Assembly (NCBI GenBank): GCA_938007965.1
Contig: CALLMH010000023.1
Span: 1 to 64,000, forward strand
Length of the DNA: 64,000 nt
From: an uncultured Saprospiraceae bacterium
GTDB taxonomy: Bacteria > Bacteroidota > Bacteroidia > Chitinophagales > Saprospiraceae
Direction of reading: 5' to 3'
Shown here: one piece after another, positions 21,205 through 31,244 of the stretch
Position numbering within the stretch: position 1 is the first letter of the stretch
Layout: every line of letters begins with the position of its first letter
Position numbers and translations under genes: made by a program
The notes under the pieces: model-generated
What the model saw: only the letters and a program-made list of their open reading frames with translations
Databases searched by the model: none
What the model was told of the DNA's origin: nothing

Positions 21205-22458
21205 ATGAAGTTTCATCAATACAACATAGCTGAGGAGCTTAAAAAAGCGCTTGAAATAGAAGGCTACAAAAAACCTACCGATATACAATATAGAGCTATA
21301 CCTCATATCCTAGCTGGAGAAGATATGTTAGCCATAGCTCAAACAGGGACAGGTAAAACCGCGGCCTTTGCCATCCCTATTCTACATAAGATTCATATGA
21401 TGAATTTTAAAAGCAGACCAAATGGAATCAAGTGTATCGTCATGGTGCCTACAAGAGAGCTAGCAATTCAGATAAATGAAGTTTTTACTAAATTTGGAAA
21501 AAAATTAAAAGCCACAAGTTTTTCTGTATTCGGTGGAGTCGAACAAGGACCTCAAATAGCAAAGCTCGAAAAAGGCATAGACATCCTAGTCACCACTCCC
21601 GGTAGGATGTTTGATCTAGTAAGCCAAGGATATATAAAGCTGAATAGGGTAAAATATCTCGTATTAGACGAAGCGGATCATATGCTTGATCTCGGATTTA
21701 TAAAAGATATTGAGATGCTTATCAAGTGGCTTCCTAAGAGTAGGCAAACCTTATTTATATCTGCGACAATAAATGATAAAATCAAAAAATTGGCCTATTC
21801 ATTGGTCAATAAGCCTGTACGTATACAGATAAGTCCAAAAGATCCAGTCAGTAAGAATGTAGACCACTCTGTTATTTTTGTAGAGATGGATAAAAAACGA
21901 TTTTATCTTGAAAGGTTGGTCAAAGAAAATGAGGGAGACAAAATGCTCGTTTTTGTAAGAACAAAAGTGCGTGCAGAAAGGGTAAAAGCAGCCATGGCTA
22001 GAGTCGGTATAGAAGCTACAACTATGCACGGTGGGATTGATCAAAAAGACAGACTGGCTGTTTTGAAGGAGTTTTCAGAAGGCTCTTCTACCCTACTTAT
22101 CGCCACTGATGTAAGCGCAAGAGGTATAGATATACCAAATATCAACTATGTCGTAAACTATGATCTTCCCGACAAACAAGAAAATTACGTCCATAGAGTG
22201 GGACGTACTGGTAGAGGAAGAAATACAGGACTCGCATTTACATTCTGCAGTAAAGAAGAGAAGCCGATGCTCAAGACCATTCAAAAATATCTTACTAAGG
22301 AAATAAAAGTACTCACAATAAATCCGGATGATGAGAGGGAGATAGTACATCTCACTGATGAGTCAAAAATGACCATGGATGATATCATGAGCAAATTAGA
22401 AGTTCCTTCTCGAGGAAAGCGCAAGAAACGATCGGCAAAAAAGAAACATAAGGAGTAG
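21205..22458 (+). CDS. DEAD-box ATP-dependent RNA helicase (RhlE-like)
   Basis: A 417-residue helicase with all core motifs: the Q motif region (GYKKPTDIQ, residues 20-28), Walker A AQTGTGKT (45-52, K51), PTRELA, TPGR, Walker B DEAD (155-158), SAT near 187, ARGIDIP and HRVGRTGRGR near 330-339. The tail after about residue 395 is Lys/Arg-rich (RGKRKKRSAKKKHKE), as in RhlE-type enzymes where it helps bind RNA. It probably unwinds rRNA or mRNA duplexes in the cytoplasm; its position beside rpmF is compatible with ribosome assembly but this is inference. RhlE versus another DEAD subfamily is not settled. Confidence 0.95.
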   Translation: MKFHQYNIAEELKKALEIEGYKKPTDIQYRAIPHILAGEDMLAIAQTGTGKTAAFAIPILHKIHMMNFKSRPNGIKCIVMVPTRELAIQINEVFTKFGKKLKATSFSVFGGVEQGPQIAKLEKGIDILVTTPGRMFDLVSQGYIKLNRVKYLVLDEADHMLDLGFIKDIEMLIKWLPKSRQTLFISATINDKIKKLAYSLVNKPVRIQISPKDPVSKNVDHSVIFVEMDKKRFYLERLVKENEGDKMLVFVRTKVRAERVKAAMARVGIEATTMHGGIDQKDRLAVLKEFSEGSSTLLIATDVSARGIDIPNINYVVNYDLPDKQENYVHRVGRTGRGRNTGLAFTFCSKEEKPMLKTIQKYLTKEIKVLTINPDDEREIVHLTDESKMTMDDIMSKLEVPSRGKRKKRSAKKKHKE

Positions 22459-22613
22459 ATGCAAATAATGTGATTGTAAAAATCTATCAACTCAAGATAC
22501 AAGTCTTATAACTACAAATCTAAATCTACATTCAAATCAACATCATAATATTAATCTTGATAAAATTTCAAATTTAATATTATAATTATTTATATATATG
22601 AAAATTATTTATC

Positions 22614-22621
22614 TATATTTG
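22614..22621 (+). promoter_or_regulatory. TATATTTG -7 element of the SdrD_B giant
   Basis: A perfect TAnnTTTG match 73 nt before the ATG at 22694. No convincing TTTG is visible at the expected distance upstream, so the -33 part is weak. Confidence 0.5.
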
Positions 22622-22654
22622 TGTCATGCATAATAGATAATACATTAAATATAT

Positions 22655-22697
22655 CCATTATGTATAGGTTTCAAGGCCAAAACTACTCACATAATGG
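22655..22697 (+). promoter_or_regulatory. Inverted repeat covering the start codon
   Basis: CCATTATGT (22655-22663) is a perfect 9-bp inverted repeat of ACATAATGG (22689-22697), which includes the ATG at 22694-22696. In mRNA the arms would form a hairpin with a 25-nt loop that hides the start codon. The arms are AU-rich, so the hairpin would be only moderately stable. Confidence 0.55.
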
Positions 22698-25600
22698 GCT
22701 TCAAAAAAGAAAACTACACCCTGAAGGGTCTATGCGCACGCGTATGCCTCTTGATGATGATTACTTGTAATCATGCTTTTGCACAAACTGCTCCTCACTG
22801 CCCGATAAGGGTAGAGTTCGAACCTCGTATCGAGCAGGCATCTAGTGCTGCAAATGATACTCGACAAAACCTATTTCCCTTTTTCACTTCTTGGCAAGAT
22901 ATTGATAACTTACGATTATCAGATGACAACTATATGTCAGTATCACTAGACGGATACAGGAGATCGACTATGGTATTTGGAGACAAGCTGGGATACAATA
23001 TCCCTCCTGGAGCTGAGATTACAGGACTAGAAATAATCATAGAAGGACACACTAGAGGCGAAGGCTTCGGCGAAGGGCTACTCGTACAACTGCTAAATAA
23101 TCAAGGACTAAGAGAAGGAGATAATAAAGCGGGTGATGCCTTGCCTATCGACGCAGATTGGCCGACGACGATAGACAGCACTGACAATGTGTGGAGGTAC
23201 GGAGGTGCTAACGATAACTGGGGGATAGATCTAGACCAGTTCTTGATCAACAATCCAAAGTTAGGATATGCACTCCAAGTAAGAAATAAACTACCCCAAC
23301 CACTAGATGTACTCATAGATAATATACAGATAGTGATCCACTATATTCCTCTGTATGCTATATGCTCAGATCATGCATGTGTCCCATTCTACATCGATGA
23401 ATCAGATGACCCACAGCTAACTTATGAGTGGTACATACCACAAGGGTGGGAATTGATATCTGACTCAGAGAATGATGCCGCAATAAATATAGGACCATCA
23501 TATGCTACACTCGGCGAGTATGAGATTTGCGTAGAGTCATTCTTAGCAAACGATAGTCAGGGGATATGTTGCCGAAAATTCAACTATGAAGATTGTAATC
23601 CTGGGATGATAACTGGACAGGTATTCCTAGATCAAAATGGAGATTTTGCTTTCGACGATGGTGACGCACTCCAATCTGGTGTCCAAGTAAACCTTTTCAA
23701 TCTAGACAATTCTATATCCGCTTCGACAACGACAAACGAAGATGGAGTATATCTATTTCCAGAAGTATTTCAAGGAGATTACTTTATACAGGTCATAGCA
23801 GAAGATGGACTGACTTATGTGATACCCAATATAGGATCAGAAGAAGATGATAGTGATATAACAAATGTATTTGGAGCTGGGACTACAGAATTAATATCCA
23901 TAGAGCCAAATGAACAAATAACCAATATAGATGCTGGATTATCGAGATCGCTAACCATCGGTGATTTCGTGTGGGAAGATCTCAATGGCAATGGTACTCA
24001 ACAGGATAATGAACCTGGAATAGCAGGCGTAACGATAAACTTAGCCAATAATCTGGCGAATACAATCAGTACAATTACTGATGCAAACGGGTTCTACTCC
24101 TTCGTAAATATACCATCAAGTGAATACAATATTTCAACTGAAAATATACCAGGATTCGTACCAACTAAGCTAAATAATGGGGATGCAGAAAACAATAGTA
24201 ATTTCAGTGAGTCACCACTATCACTTTCTTATCTAGACGGTGGAAACATAGACAGTATAGATGCTGGATTCTTAGTATTGAGTTCTATTGGTGATTTCGT
24301 GTGGGAAGATCTCAACAAAAACGGGATACAAGATCAAGGTGAACCAGGAATAAGCGCCGTAAAAATGTATCTGCACGCTGAAGATGGTACCATCACGGAC
24401 TCTACATTAACCGATGAAAATGGGAATTATGAGTTTACTGATATATACCCTGGAGATTATGTAGTTAGTGCTGAGGCGAGCCAATTTTTCACGAGCACTA
24501 CTGCGAATGCAGGATCAGACCCTTCACTAGATAGCGACGGAATATTAGTTGATGGAGATGTACAGACCAACACCATAACGATCATCTCCGGAAGTAATCT
24601 CACTGATATCGATTTCGGATTTTTCATTTTACCCGTAGATATTTCAGGATTTACATGGATTGATGAAAACAATGACGGACAATTCCAACCTGCAGAGTCT
24701 TTTATTGGCAATATTTTGGTGTCCCTATTTGATATAGATGATAATCTGATTGCGGACACATTAAGTGACGCAGGCGGATTTTTTAGTTTCGAAGAACAAC
24801 TCGCAGGTAGCTATTACTTACGTTATGAACTTCCTACTGGCTTTATTTTTACGACAGCTAATATTGGAGATGACCTTTCAGATTCTGATGTAGATGGAAG
24901 TAATGGTGACAGGACCACTCCTACATTTTCTCTGCTACCAGGCCAATCATCCATTGATAATGCGGCAGGATATCAGGCGCTACCAAGTGTCCAAGGAGTC
25001 ACATGGATAGATGCAAATGGTAATGGCCGACGAGATATTGATGATCTCAGATTAAGTGGGATAACTGTAAACCTTAGAGCCGCCAACGGAGACCTTATCG
25101 AAACAAATATTACAAATGAAGAAGGAGTGTATCAGTTCGAGAATATACCCGTCGGTGAATACTATGTCGAATTTATAAAAAGCGAAGATCTACAATTTAC
25201 GATCTTCATCGAAGATGAAATGCTCAACTCTGATGTAAATGAAATTATCGGCACAGGGACTACTTCGGCATTCACATTAATAGGCAATCAGAATCTTGAA
25301 GACATAGATGCTGGATTTTTCTCTTTTGGATCTATCGGTGATTTTGTATGGCAAGATCTAAATAACAATGGAATCCAAGATAGTGGAGAACCTGGTCTAT
25401 CTGGCATCCTACTGACGCTCATCGACAACCAAGGAGCTACTGTCGCAACGATAGAAACTTCCGACGATGGAGAATACACATTTACCGATTTGACACCAGG
25501 TACATATACGATAGAGCTAAGTCAAAATGGAAGCTTCGCACCTACTCTACCAAATCAAGGAGATCCAGAATTAGATTCGGATGCAATAATAGCGGATGGC

Positions 25601-28600
25601 ACAATCGCCCCTTCTAGCATTATCATAAGTTCTGGGGACGAAATCACAAACATTGACTTTGGCTTTATAGAATTACCTGCGACGGTAGGTGGCTTTACTT
25701 GGATAGATGCCGATAATGATGGACAGTTCCAAATAGATGAATCTCTTCTTTCCGATGTTACTGTTTCGTTATTTCTAGCAGATGGAACATTGATCGGAGA
25801 GACTACTACTGACGAGGGTGGGTTTTACTCTTTTGTGGATGTAGCAGCAGGTGATGTCTACCTTCAATTCGAACGACTGGATGCATTTATGTATACCTTG
25901 GCAAATCAGGGAAATGATCTTTCCGACTCTGATGTCACTTCTGAAAATGGCATGGGGACCACAGAAATTTTCTCTCTTCTTCCTGCAGATGAAAACTTCA
26001 CCTATTCCGCAGGATATCAACTTCTTCCTAAAGTAGGTGATTTTGTATGGCTAGATGAAAATGGAAACGGCATTCAAGATAGCGATGAGATAGGAATTAA
26101 TGGAGTCACAGTAAACTTACATGCTATCAATGGAACAATACTAAAAACCACGATCACGGGTATAAATCCTAATGACGGGACTGATGGATATTACTTATTC
26201 GACACATTGAGCCTAGGACAATATTATATCTCATTCGAACCAGTTGATACGCTGAACTATGCTCCTCAAGTAGATACAGATCTTACACTCAACTCAGATA
26301 TTACCGAAGAAAATGGTATAGGATCAACGGCCATTTTCTTACTTCTTGGAAATGATTGCAACTTAGACATCGACGGAGGATACGCTCTAAAAAATAGTAA
26401 TATCAGTGGAGAGGTATGGGTCGATAGTGATGTAGATGGTATTCAGAATATAGATGATCCATTAATAGGAGGGATCATTGTGAGGTTATTTTCAGATGCG
26501 GATATTGAGATCTCATCGACAGAAACAGATACTCTTGGCCAATATTCATTTGTAGGATTAGATGCTGGAGCATATTATGTAGTCTTCGACACTACGAGTC
26601 GATATACGCCTACACTCCCACTGCAAGGGACTGATACAGCACTAGACAGTGACCTAGATGATTCTGAAGCAATAGGGAGCACAGGTATCATAACACTTGT
26701 CAATGGAATCAATCAAGAAAACATAGATGCTGGACTAGTGGACGGAGCGATATCCCTCAATGGATTCACATGGATAGATGATAATAACAATGGCACCAAA
26801 GAGTCCACAGAACTTCCTCTCCCTGGCGTAGAAGTAAAACTCTATGCGGTAGACGGGACGCTACTAGATAGTATGATCGTAGATGAAGATGGAAACTATT
26901 CCTTTTCGACCGTCTTGGAAGGGGAATATTACTTAGTATTTGACAATCAAGACGAATCATTTATCAATGTAGAAGCTAACCAAGGAGATGATAGCATAGA
27001 TGATGATGTTACGAATGCGATAACTTCGGGGAGTACTGACACCATCTCAGTCATCTACTTCGATGAAATACCACCGATCAGTGCAGGGTATTATCAATTG
27101 GCGACTATAGGTGACATGGCATTCATAGATGTGAATGAGAATAATATCAATGATCTAGAACCAGGTCTTGATGATGTGGTGGTCAACTTAATAACCTTAG
27201 ATGGTACTATCGTACAATCAGCGATTACAGCACAAGGCGGAGGTTTCGACTCAGGATATTATCTTATAGAAGGCATCATACCTGGAGCGTATCAACTCCA
27301 GTTTATAAGACCATTATCTTATCAATTTATTACAGGTGATTTTGGTGTTGATGATGAGATAGATTCTGATGTGAACATTACTGAAGCTAATACTGGAACT
27401 ACTGATACCCTATTGATAACATCTGGATCGACAAATACTTCATTAGATGCAGGATTCGTATTCAGAACACTAATGGAGTCTTCGATTGCAGGATCTGTAT
27501 GGGATGATGATAATGCCAATGGCCTGTTCGATATTGGCGAAGAATTAAGAGAAGAAACTTTAGTCTCTTTATTAGACAATACTGGCACCCCTATCGCATC
27601 TCAATTGACCGATGCGAATGGAGCATATATTTTTGATATGCTAACAGAAGGATTCTATAATGTAAGTCTCGATCTCGATTCCGACGAGATATCGACCGTT
27701 CCCAACGTAGGCATGGACGATGAGATAGACTCTGATTTCTTTTTCAATGATCCTTCTGCAGAAACGGGATTATTCTTCGTAGCCAATTCTGAAGACGTCG
27801 AGAACGTAGATCTTGGAATCGTAGATAGAGTAAGAATTGGTAATTTCGTATGGGAAGACCTGAATAATAACGGAACACAAGAAGCAAACGAGCCGGGAAT
27901 ACCTGGCGTATCGGTTACGGTAACAGACAGTTCTAATTCTATATCAAAAACGACAGTGACTGATGAAAATGGGAATTATGAAATTTCTGACATTCCTGCT
28001 GGTACATATCAAGTTTGTATCGCTATCCCTGATGGGTTCTTTGTCGGAAAGAAAGATGCTGGAATAGACCAACTAGACAGCGATGCCAATGAAGATGGAT
28101 GTACGGATATATTCACAATATTGACAGGAATCAATAATGACATAGACTTTGCTTTGACCAGAGGATCTTCGATTTCTGGTATCGCATTTTCTGATCTCAA
28201 TGGAAATGGCATAAAAAACATCTTAGACGAAGGAATAAACGATATTACAATCTACTTATACTCTGGCACAGGAGAATTGCTAGACTCTACCATCACTACT
28301 ACTCAAAACGACACTCTAGGGAGATATAGTTTTACAAATCTTCGAGCGGATGATTATTATCTTGTTTTCAATTTTCCTCCGCCATATATACTATCTGATG
28401 GTAATTCTGCACCTGATGATATAGATTCTGACATCACAAGTCTATTCGAGAGAGGGAGTACAGATATCATCTCATTGGGCGCTGATGAAGACCTGATCAA
28501 TGTGGATGGAGGTGCTTACTTCCCAGCTTGTATAGGAGACAGAGTATGGGAAGATCTGAATAAAAATGGCCTACAAGATGATGGAGAACCAGGAATAGGC

Positions 28601-29926
28601 GGGATCGAAGTGATTATCTTTAGATCATTTGGAGTACCGTTTGATACCGTATTTACGAACTCAGAAGGGATATATAAGTTTACGGAGCTCAGACAAGGTC
28701 TGTATTTCATACAGTTTATGATTCCGCAGACATTTACGATTACTCTTACAGATCAAGGTGTAAATGATGACATAGATAATGACGCCGATGAAACTGGTAC
28801 GACACCTCTGATCTCTCTAGCGAGTGGGGCAGAATTGACATCTGTTGACTGCGGAATATTCCAATCAATGGCTTCACTGAGAAGTGTAGTATGGGAAGAT
28901 TTGAATGGTGATGGTGTGAGACAATCAAACGAAGCTAGAATACCAGACATCAGATTGACACTCTATGATGAAGCCGATGTAGCAGTAGCATCTACGATCA
29001 GTAATTCGTTGGGACTATATGCATTCCAAGAGATTCCAGAAGGAAACTATAAGGTATTTGTTGATCTTGAAAATACAGACTACGCATTCACTTCGATGGA
29101 CATGGCTGGCAATGATCTATTTGATAGTGATATCCACGAAAATGGAGAATCAGATCTATTCACTAGTGCAGAAGTGCTATCAATACCTAATGTAGACGTA
29201 GGCCTACTGGAAATGGGTAGCATCAATGGTACGGCTTGGTTCGATGAAGATCAGAATGGAATCTTCGACTTAGACGAAGTAGTGCTGTCCGATATCAAAG
29301 TACAACTTTATAATGATCAAGATGAATTGATCAATGAACTCATAACAAGCACTGAGGAAGAAGAGAATATCAAATTCACTAATCTAAGGCCAGGTAGATA
29401 TCATCTAGAATATAAAGTCAACAAGACCCTGAGGGCAACTACAGAAATGGGACTTACTGCCCTTGACAATAATAGTGACTTGATACTGCAAGGTGGTAAA
29501 TATAGAAGTCCAGAATTCACCGTGGAATCTAAAAATATAGTCACCCATGTCGATGCAGGATTCATAGCAAATAACAATAATGAATTTTTCACTGAAAAGA
29601 TAGACGCTATCGACATCGAAGAATCTACGGCTGACGAAAAGACTATTGTTGAACCTATAGAACAAATCTCACACAGTGAAGTAGAGGATACGGAACTCAA
29701 GATCTCAATGCACCCAAATCCGGCTACAAACTATATAAAGATAGAGATTCCTCACAAAGAAAATGCTACAGTAAAAATAGTAAACGCCAATAAAGAGGTA
29801 GTGCTATCCGCTTCTGCATCTCAAATGGAACGAATCAATCTACAACATCTTCACCCTGGTATCTACTACGTCACTCTAGAGCAGAACGGGAAAAGTGTAA
29901 CACGAAAATTGATAAAAATACACTAG
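22694..29926 (+). CDS. Giant secreted protein with 17 SdrD_B-like modules and T9SS tail
   Basis: A 2,410-residue exported protein. Residues 1-31 are a signal peptide (hydrophobic LLMMITC, ending AFAQ). Residues about 45-215 form an N-terminal beta domain I do not recognise; residues about 220-300 resemble a PKD/Ig-like domain with several Cys. From residue 306 there are 17 SdrD_B/Cna-B-like modules of about 113 residues, most opening IGDFVWEDLNxNG or a variant and ending DAGF; the DxNxNG loops resemble calcium sites of SdrD. The last begins near 2175. Residues about 2337-2410 are a T9SS type-A sorting domain (MHPNPATNYIKIEI to TRKLIKIH). It should be secreted through T9SS and held on the surface or released. 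An adhesin or stalk role is inference from modules. Confidence 0.95.
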   Translation: MGFKKENYTLKGLCARVCLLMMITCNHAFAQTAPHCPIRVEFEPRIEQASSAANDTRQNLFPFFTSWQDIDNLRLSDDNYMSVSLDGYRRSTMVFGDKLGYNIPPGAEITGLEIIIEGHTRGEGFGEGLLVQLLNNQGLREGDNKAGDALPIDADWPTTIDSTDNVWRYGGANDNWGIDLDQFLINNPKLGYALQVRNKLPQPLDVLIDNIQIVIHYIPLYAICSDHACVPFYIDESDDPQLTYEWYIPQGWELISDSENDAAINIGPSYATLGEYEICVESFLANDSQGICCRKFNYEDCNPGMITGQVFLDQNGDFAFDDGDALQSGVQVNLFNLDNSISASTTTNEDGVYLFPEVFQGDYFIQVIAEDGLTYVIPNIGSEEDDSDITNVFGAGTTELISIEPNEQITNIDAGLSRSLTIGDFVWEDLNGNGTQQDNEPGIAGVTINLANNLANTISTITDANGFYSFVNIPSSEYNISTENIPGFVPTKLNNGDAENNSNFSESPLSLSYLDGGNIDSIDAGFLVLSSIGDFVWEDLNKNGIQDQGEPGISAVKMYLHAEDGTITDSTLTDENGNYEFTDIYPGDYVVSAEASQFFTSTTANAGSDPSLDSDGILVDGDVQTNTITIISGSNLTDIDFGFFILPVDISGFTWIDENNDGQFQPAESFIGNILVSLFDIDDNLIADTLSDAGGFFSFEEQLAGSYYLRYELPTGFIFTTANIGDDLSDSDVDGSNGDRTTPTFSLLPGQSSIDNAAGYQALPSVQGVTWIDANGNGRRDIDDLRLSGITVNLRAANGDLIETNITNEEGVYQFENIPVGEYYVEFIKSEDLQFTIFIEDEMLNSDVNEIIGTGTTSAFTLIGNQNLEDIDAGFFSFGSIGDFVWQDLNNNGIQDSGEPGLSGILLTLIDNQGATVATIETSDDGEYTFTDLTPGTYTIELSQNGSFAPTLPNQGDPELDSDAIIADGTIAPSSIIISSGDEITNIDFGFIELPATVGGFTWIDADNDGQFQIDESLLSDVTVSLFLADGTLIGETTTDEGGFYSFVDVAAGDVYLQFERLDAFMYTLANQGNDLSDSDVTSENGMGTTEIFSLLPADENFTYSAGYQLLPKVGDFVWLDENGNGIQDSDEIGINGVTVNLHAINGTILKTTITGINPNDGTDGYYLFDTLSLGQYYISFEPVDTLNYAPQVDTDLTLNSDITEENGIGSTAIFLLLGNDCNLDIDGGYALKNSNISGEVWVDSDVDGIQNIDDPLIGGIIVRLFSDADIEISSTETDTLGQYSFVGLDAGAYYVVFDTTSRYTPTLPLQGTDTALDSDLDDSEAIGSTGIITLVNGINQENIDAGLVDGAISLNGFTWIDDNNNGTKESTELPLPGVEVKLYAVDGTLLDSMIVDEDGNYSFSTVLEGEYYLVFDNQDESFINVEANQGDDSIDDDVTNAITSGSTDTISVIYFDEIPPISAGYYQLATIGDMAFIDVNENNINDLEPGLDDVVVNLITLDGTIVQSAITAQGGGFDSGYYLIEGIIPGAYQLQFIRPLSYQFITGDFGVDDEIDSDVNITEANTGTTDTLLITSGSTNTSLDAGFVFRTLMESSIAGSVWDDDNANGLFDIGEELREETLVSLLDNTGTPIASQLTDANGAYIFDMLTEGFYNVSLDLDSDEISTVPNVGMDDEIDSDFFFNDPSAETGLFFVANSEDVENVDLGIVDRVRIGNFVWEDLNNNGTQEANEPGIPGVSVTVTDSSNSISKTTVTDENGNYEISDIPAGTYQVCIAIPDGFFVGKKDAGIDQLDSDANEDGCTDIFTILTGINNDIDFALTRGSSISGIAFSDLNGNGIKNILDEGINDITIYLYSGTGELLDSTITTTQNDTLGRYSFTNLRADDYYLVFNFPPPYILSDGNSAPDDIDSDITSLFERGSTDIISLGADEDLINVDGGAYFPACIGDRVWEDLNKNGLQDDGEPGIGGIEVIIFRSFGVPFDTVFTNSEGIYKFTELRQGLYFIQFMIPQTFTITLTDQGVNDDIDNDADETGTTPLISLASGAELTSVDCGIFQSMASLRSVVWEDLNGDGVRQSNEARIPDIRLTLYDEADVAVASTISNSLGLYAFQEIPEGNYKVFVDLENTDYAFTSMDMAGNDLFDSDIHENGESDLFTSAEVLSIPNVDVGLLEMGSINGTAWFDEDQNGIFDLDEVVLSDIKVQLYNDQDELINELITSTEEEENIKFTNLRPGRYHLEYKVNKTLRATTEMGLTALDNNSDLILQGGKYRSPEFTVESKNIVTHVDAGFIANNNNEFFTEKIDAIDIEESTADEKTIVEPIEQISHSEVEDTELKISMHPNPATNYIKIEIPHKENATVKIVNANKEVVLSASASQMERINLQHLHPGIYYVTLEQNGKSVTRKLIKIH
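23609..29570 (+). repeat. Seventeen SdrD_B-like modules of about 340 bp
   Basis: Recurring GTNTGGGAAGATCT-like DNA encodes the FVWEDL opening. Modules 3-4 and 6-7 look like copies of a pair: both pairs run IGDFVW...IDFGF, then xxGFTWID(E/A)(N/D)NDGQFQ. Spacing is about 113 residues but module lengths vary. Confidence 0.85.
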
Positions 29927-29998
29927 TTTATTCGTTTGAATGTTGATTTATTTATTCGTTTGATTGTCTATCATTTATTCTTTGAGATGTTGATTGAC
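29927..29998 (+). repeat. Three imperfect tandem repeats of about 24 bp
   Basis: TTTATTCGTTTGA occurs at 29927 and 29951 and as TTTATTCTTTGA at about 29974, with a TGTTGATT-type second half. The block starts inside the stop region of the giant gene and fills most of the 115-bp gap to the next gene. Function unknown. Confidence 0.6.
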
Positions 29999-30041
29999 AT
30001 AATAATATCATTGGTTATAGAGTAAAACAGTCTGACTATAT

Positions 30042-31235
30042 ATGAAATACGACTTTGACAAAGTAATAGAGCGAACAAATACCAACGCGGTCAGTGTAGA
30101 GGGGTTTCGGGATTATCTATTTGGAGAATATGACAAGGTCGATTTTTCCGTCCCAGATGATGATCTGATCAAGATGTGGGTCGCGGATATGGAATTCGAG
30201 ACAGCGCCTGAGATCTTAGGTGCAATACGTAAGAGACTAGATCACGGAATATTAGGGTATACTATGATTTTCGATGAATCGTACCATCATTCTTTGATAT
30301 CGTGGATAGATAATAGGCATGGGTACAAATTTCAACCACAACACATCGTATCCTCTAGAGGAGTGATCCCAGCATTGTTCTATCTGGTCAAAAAGCTATG
30401 TGCCCCTAAAGAAAAAGCTCTAATCATGACACCGTCTTATGCATTCTTTAAGCATGCAGCAGATGCAAATGAGACAGAAACGATATATACAGACTTGATA
30501 AGTAATCAAGGAGACTTCTTCATGAATTTTGAAGATATCGAAGCTAAAACGGCTGATAAAAGTGTCACTACACTCATATTCTGTAATCCACATAATCCTA
30601 CAGGGAGAGTATGGACTGTCGAAGAACTAAGACAACTAGGTGAGATATGCTTTACCAATGGAGTGACGATCATCTCAGATGAGATCCACTGTGACATCCT
30701 AAGAAGTGGCGTCACATTCACCCCAATGCAAAAAGTATTTCCAGATTCTACAGATATCGTGACTTGCGTATCTGCAAGCAAGACATTCAATCTAGCGGGA
30801 TTACTACTCGCAAACGTAATCATACCCAACGAGGAATTACGCAATCAATGGAATAATGATCATCTCCCCATCGAAAATCCACTGAGTGTAGCGGCTTACC
30901 AAGCGGCTTATTCTCTAGGGCAACCATGGCTAGATGAACTGACATTATATTTGGATGAAAATTTCAGACTGGTCAAAGAATTTCTAACCAAAAATCTACC
31001 AAAATCAAAATTCAAGATTCCAGATTCTACTTATCTCGCTTGGATTGATGTGTCAGCATATATTACTGATATTGATGATCTAACCCTACACTTCGCTCAG
31101 AATGCAGGCATACTTTTAGAGGGCGGTAAGATGTTTGTCGCAAATGCAGACGGCTACATCCGTCTCAATCTTGCTTGTCCAAAGAGTCGTGTACTAGAAG
31201 GTCTCAACCGGATTTCAAAATGCCTAAACAATTAA
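30042..31235 (+). CDS. PLP-dependent aminotransferase, MalY/PatB family (C-S lyase type)
   Basis: A 397-residue fold-type I PLP enzyme. The opening MWVADMEFETAPEI is the MalY/PatB signature; FCNPHNPTGRVW, SDEIHCDI and SASKTFNLAG (Schiff-base Lys K247) are the PLP-site motifs, and the C-terminal RLNLACP carries the Arg that holds the carboxylate. Family members cleave cystathionine or related cysteine S-conjugates to a thiol, pyruvate and ammonia. Length is normal. The NYN-LOTUS gene follows after 9 bp, suggesting cotranscription without an obvious metabolic link. A true aminotransferase activity cannot be excluded. Confidence 0.9.
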   Translation: MKYDFDKVIERTNTNAVSVEGFRDYLFGEYDKVDFSVPDDDLIKMWVADMEFETAPEILGAIRKRLDHGILGYTMIFDESYHHSLISWIDNRHGYKFQPQHIVSSRGVIPALFYLVKKLCAPKEKALIMTPSYAFFKHAADANETETIYTDLISNQGDFFMNFEDIEAKTADKSVTTLIFCNPHNPTGRVWTVEELRQLGEICFTNGVTIISDEIHCDILRSGVTFTPMQKVFPDSTDIVTCVSASKTFNLAGLLLANVIIPNEELRNQWNNDHLPIENPLSVAAYQAAYSLGQPWLDELTLYLDENFRLVKEFLTKNLPKSKFKIPDSTYLAWIDVSAYITDIDDLTLHFAQNAGILLEGGKMFVANADGYIRLNLACPKSRVLEGLNRISKCLNN

Positions 31236-31244
31236 AATCTAAAA

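Noticed and set aside
29927-29998. 24-bp repeats as a CRISPR
   Set aside because: They are imperfect and contiguous, without spacers.
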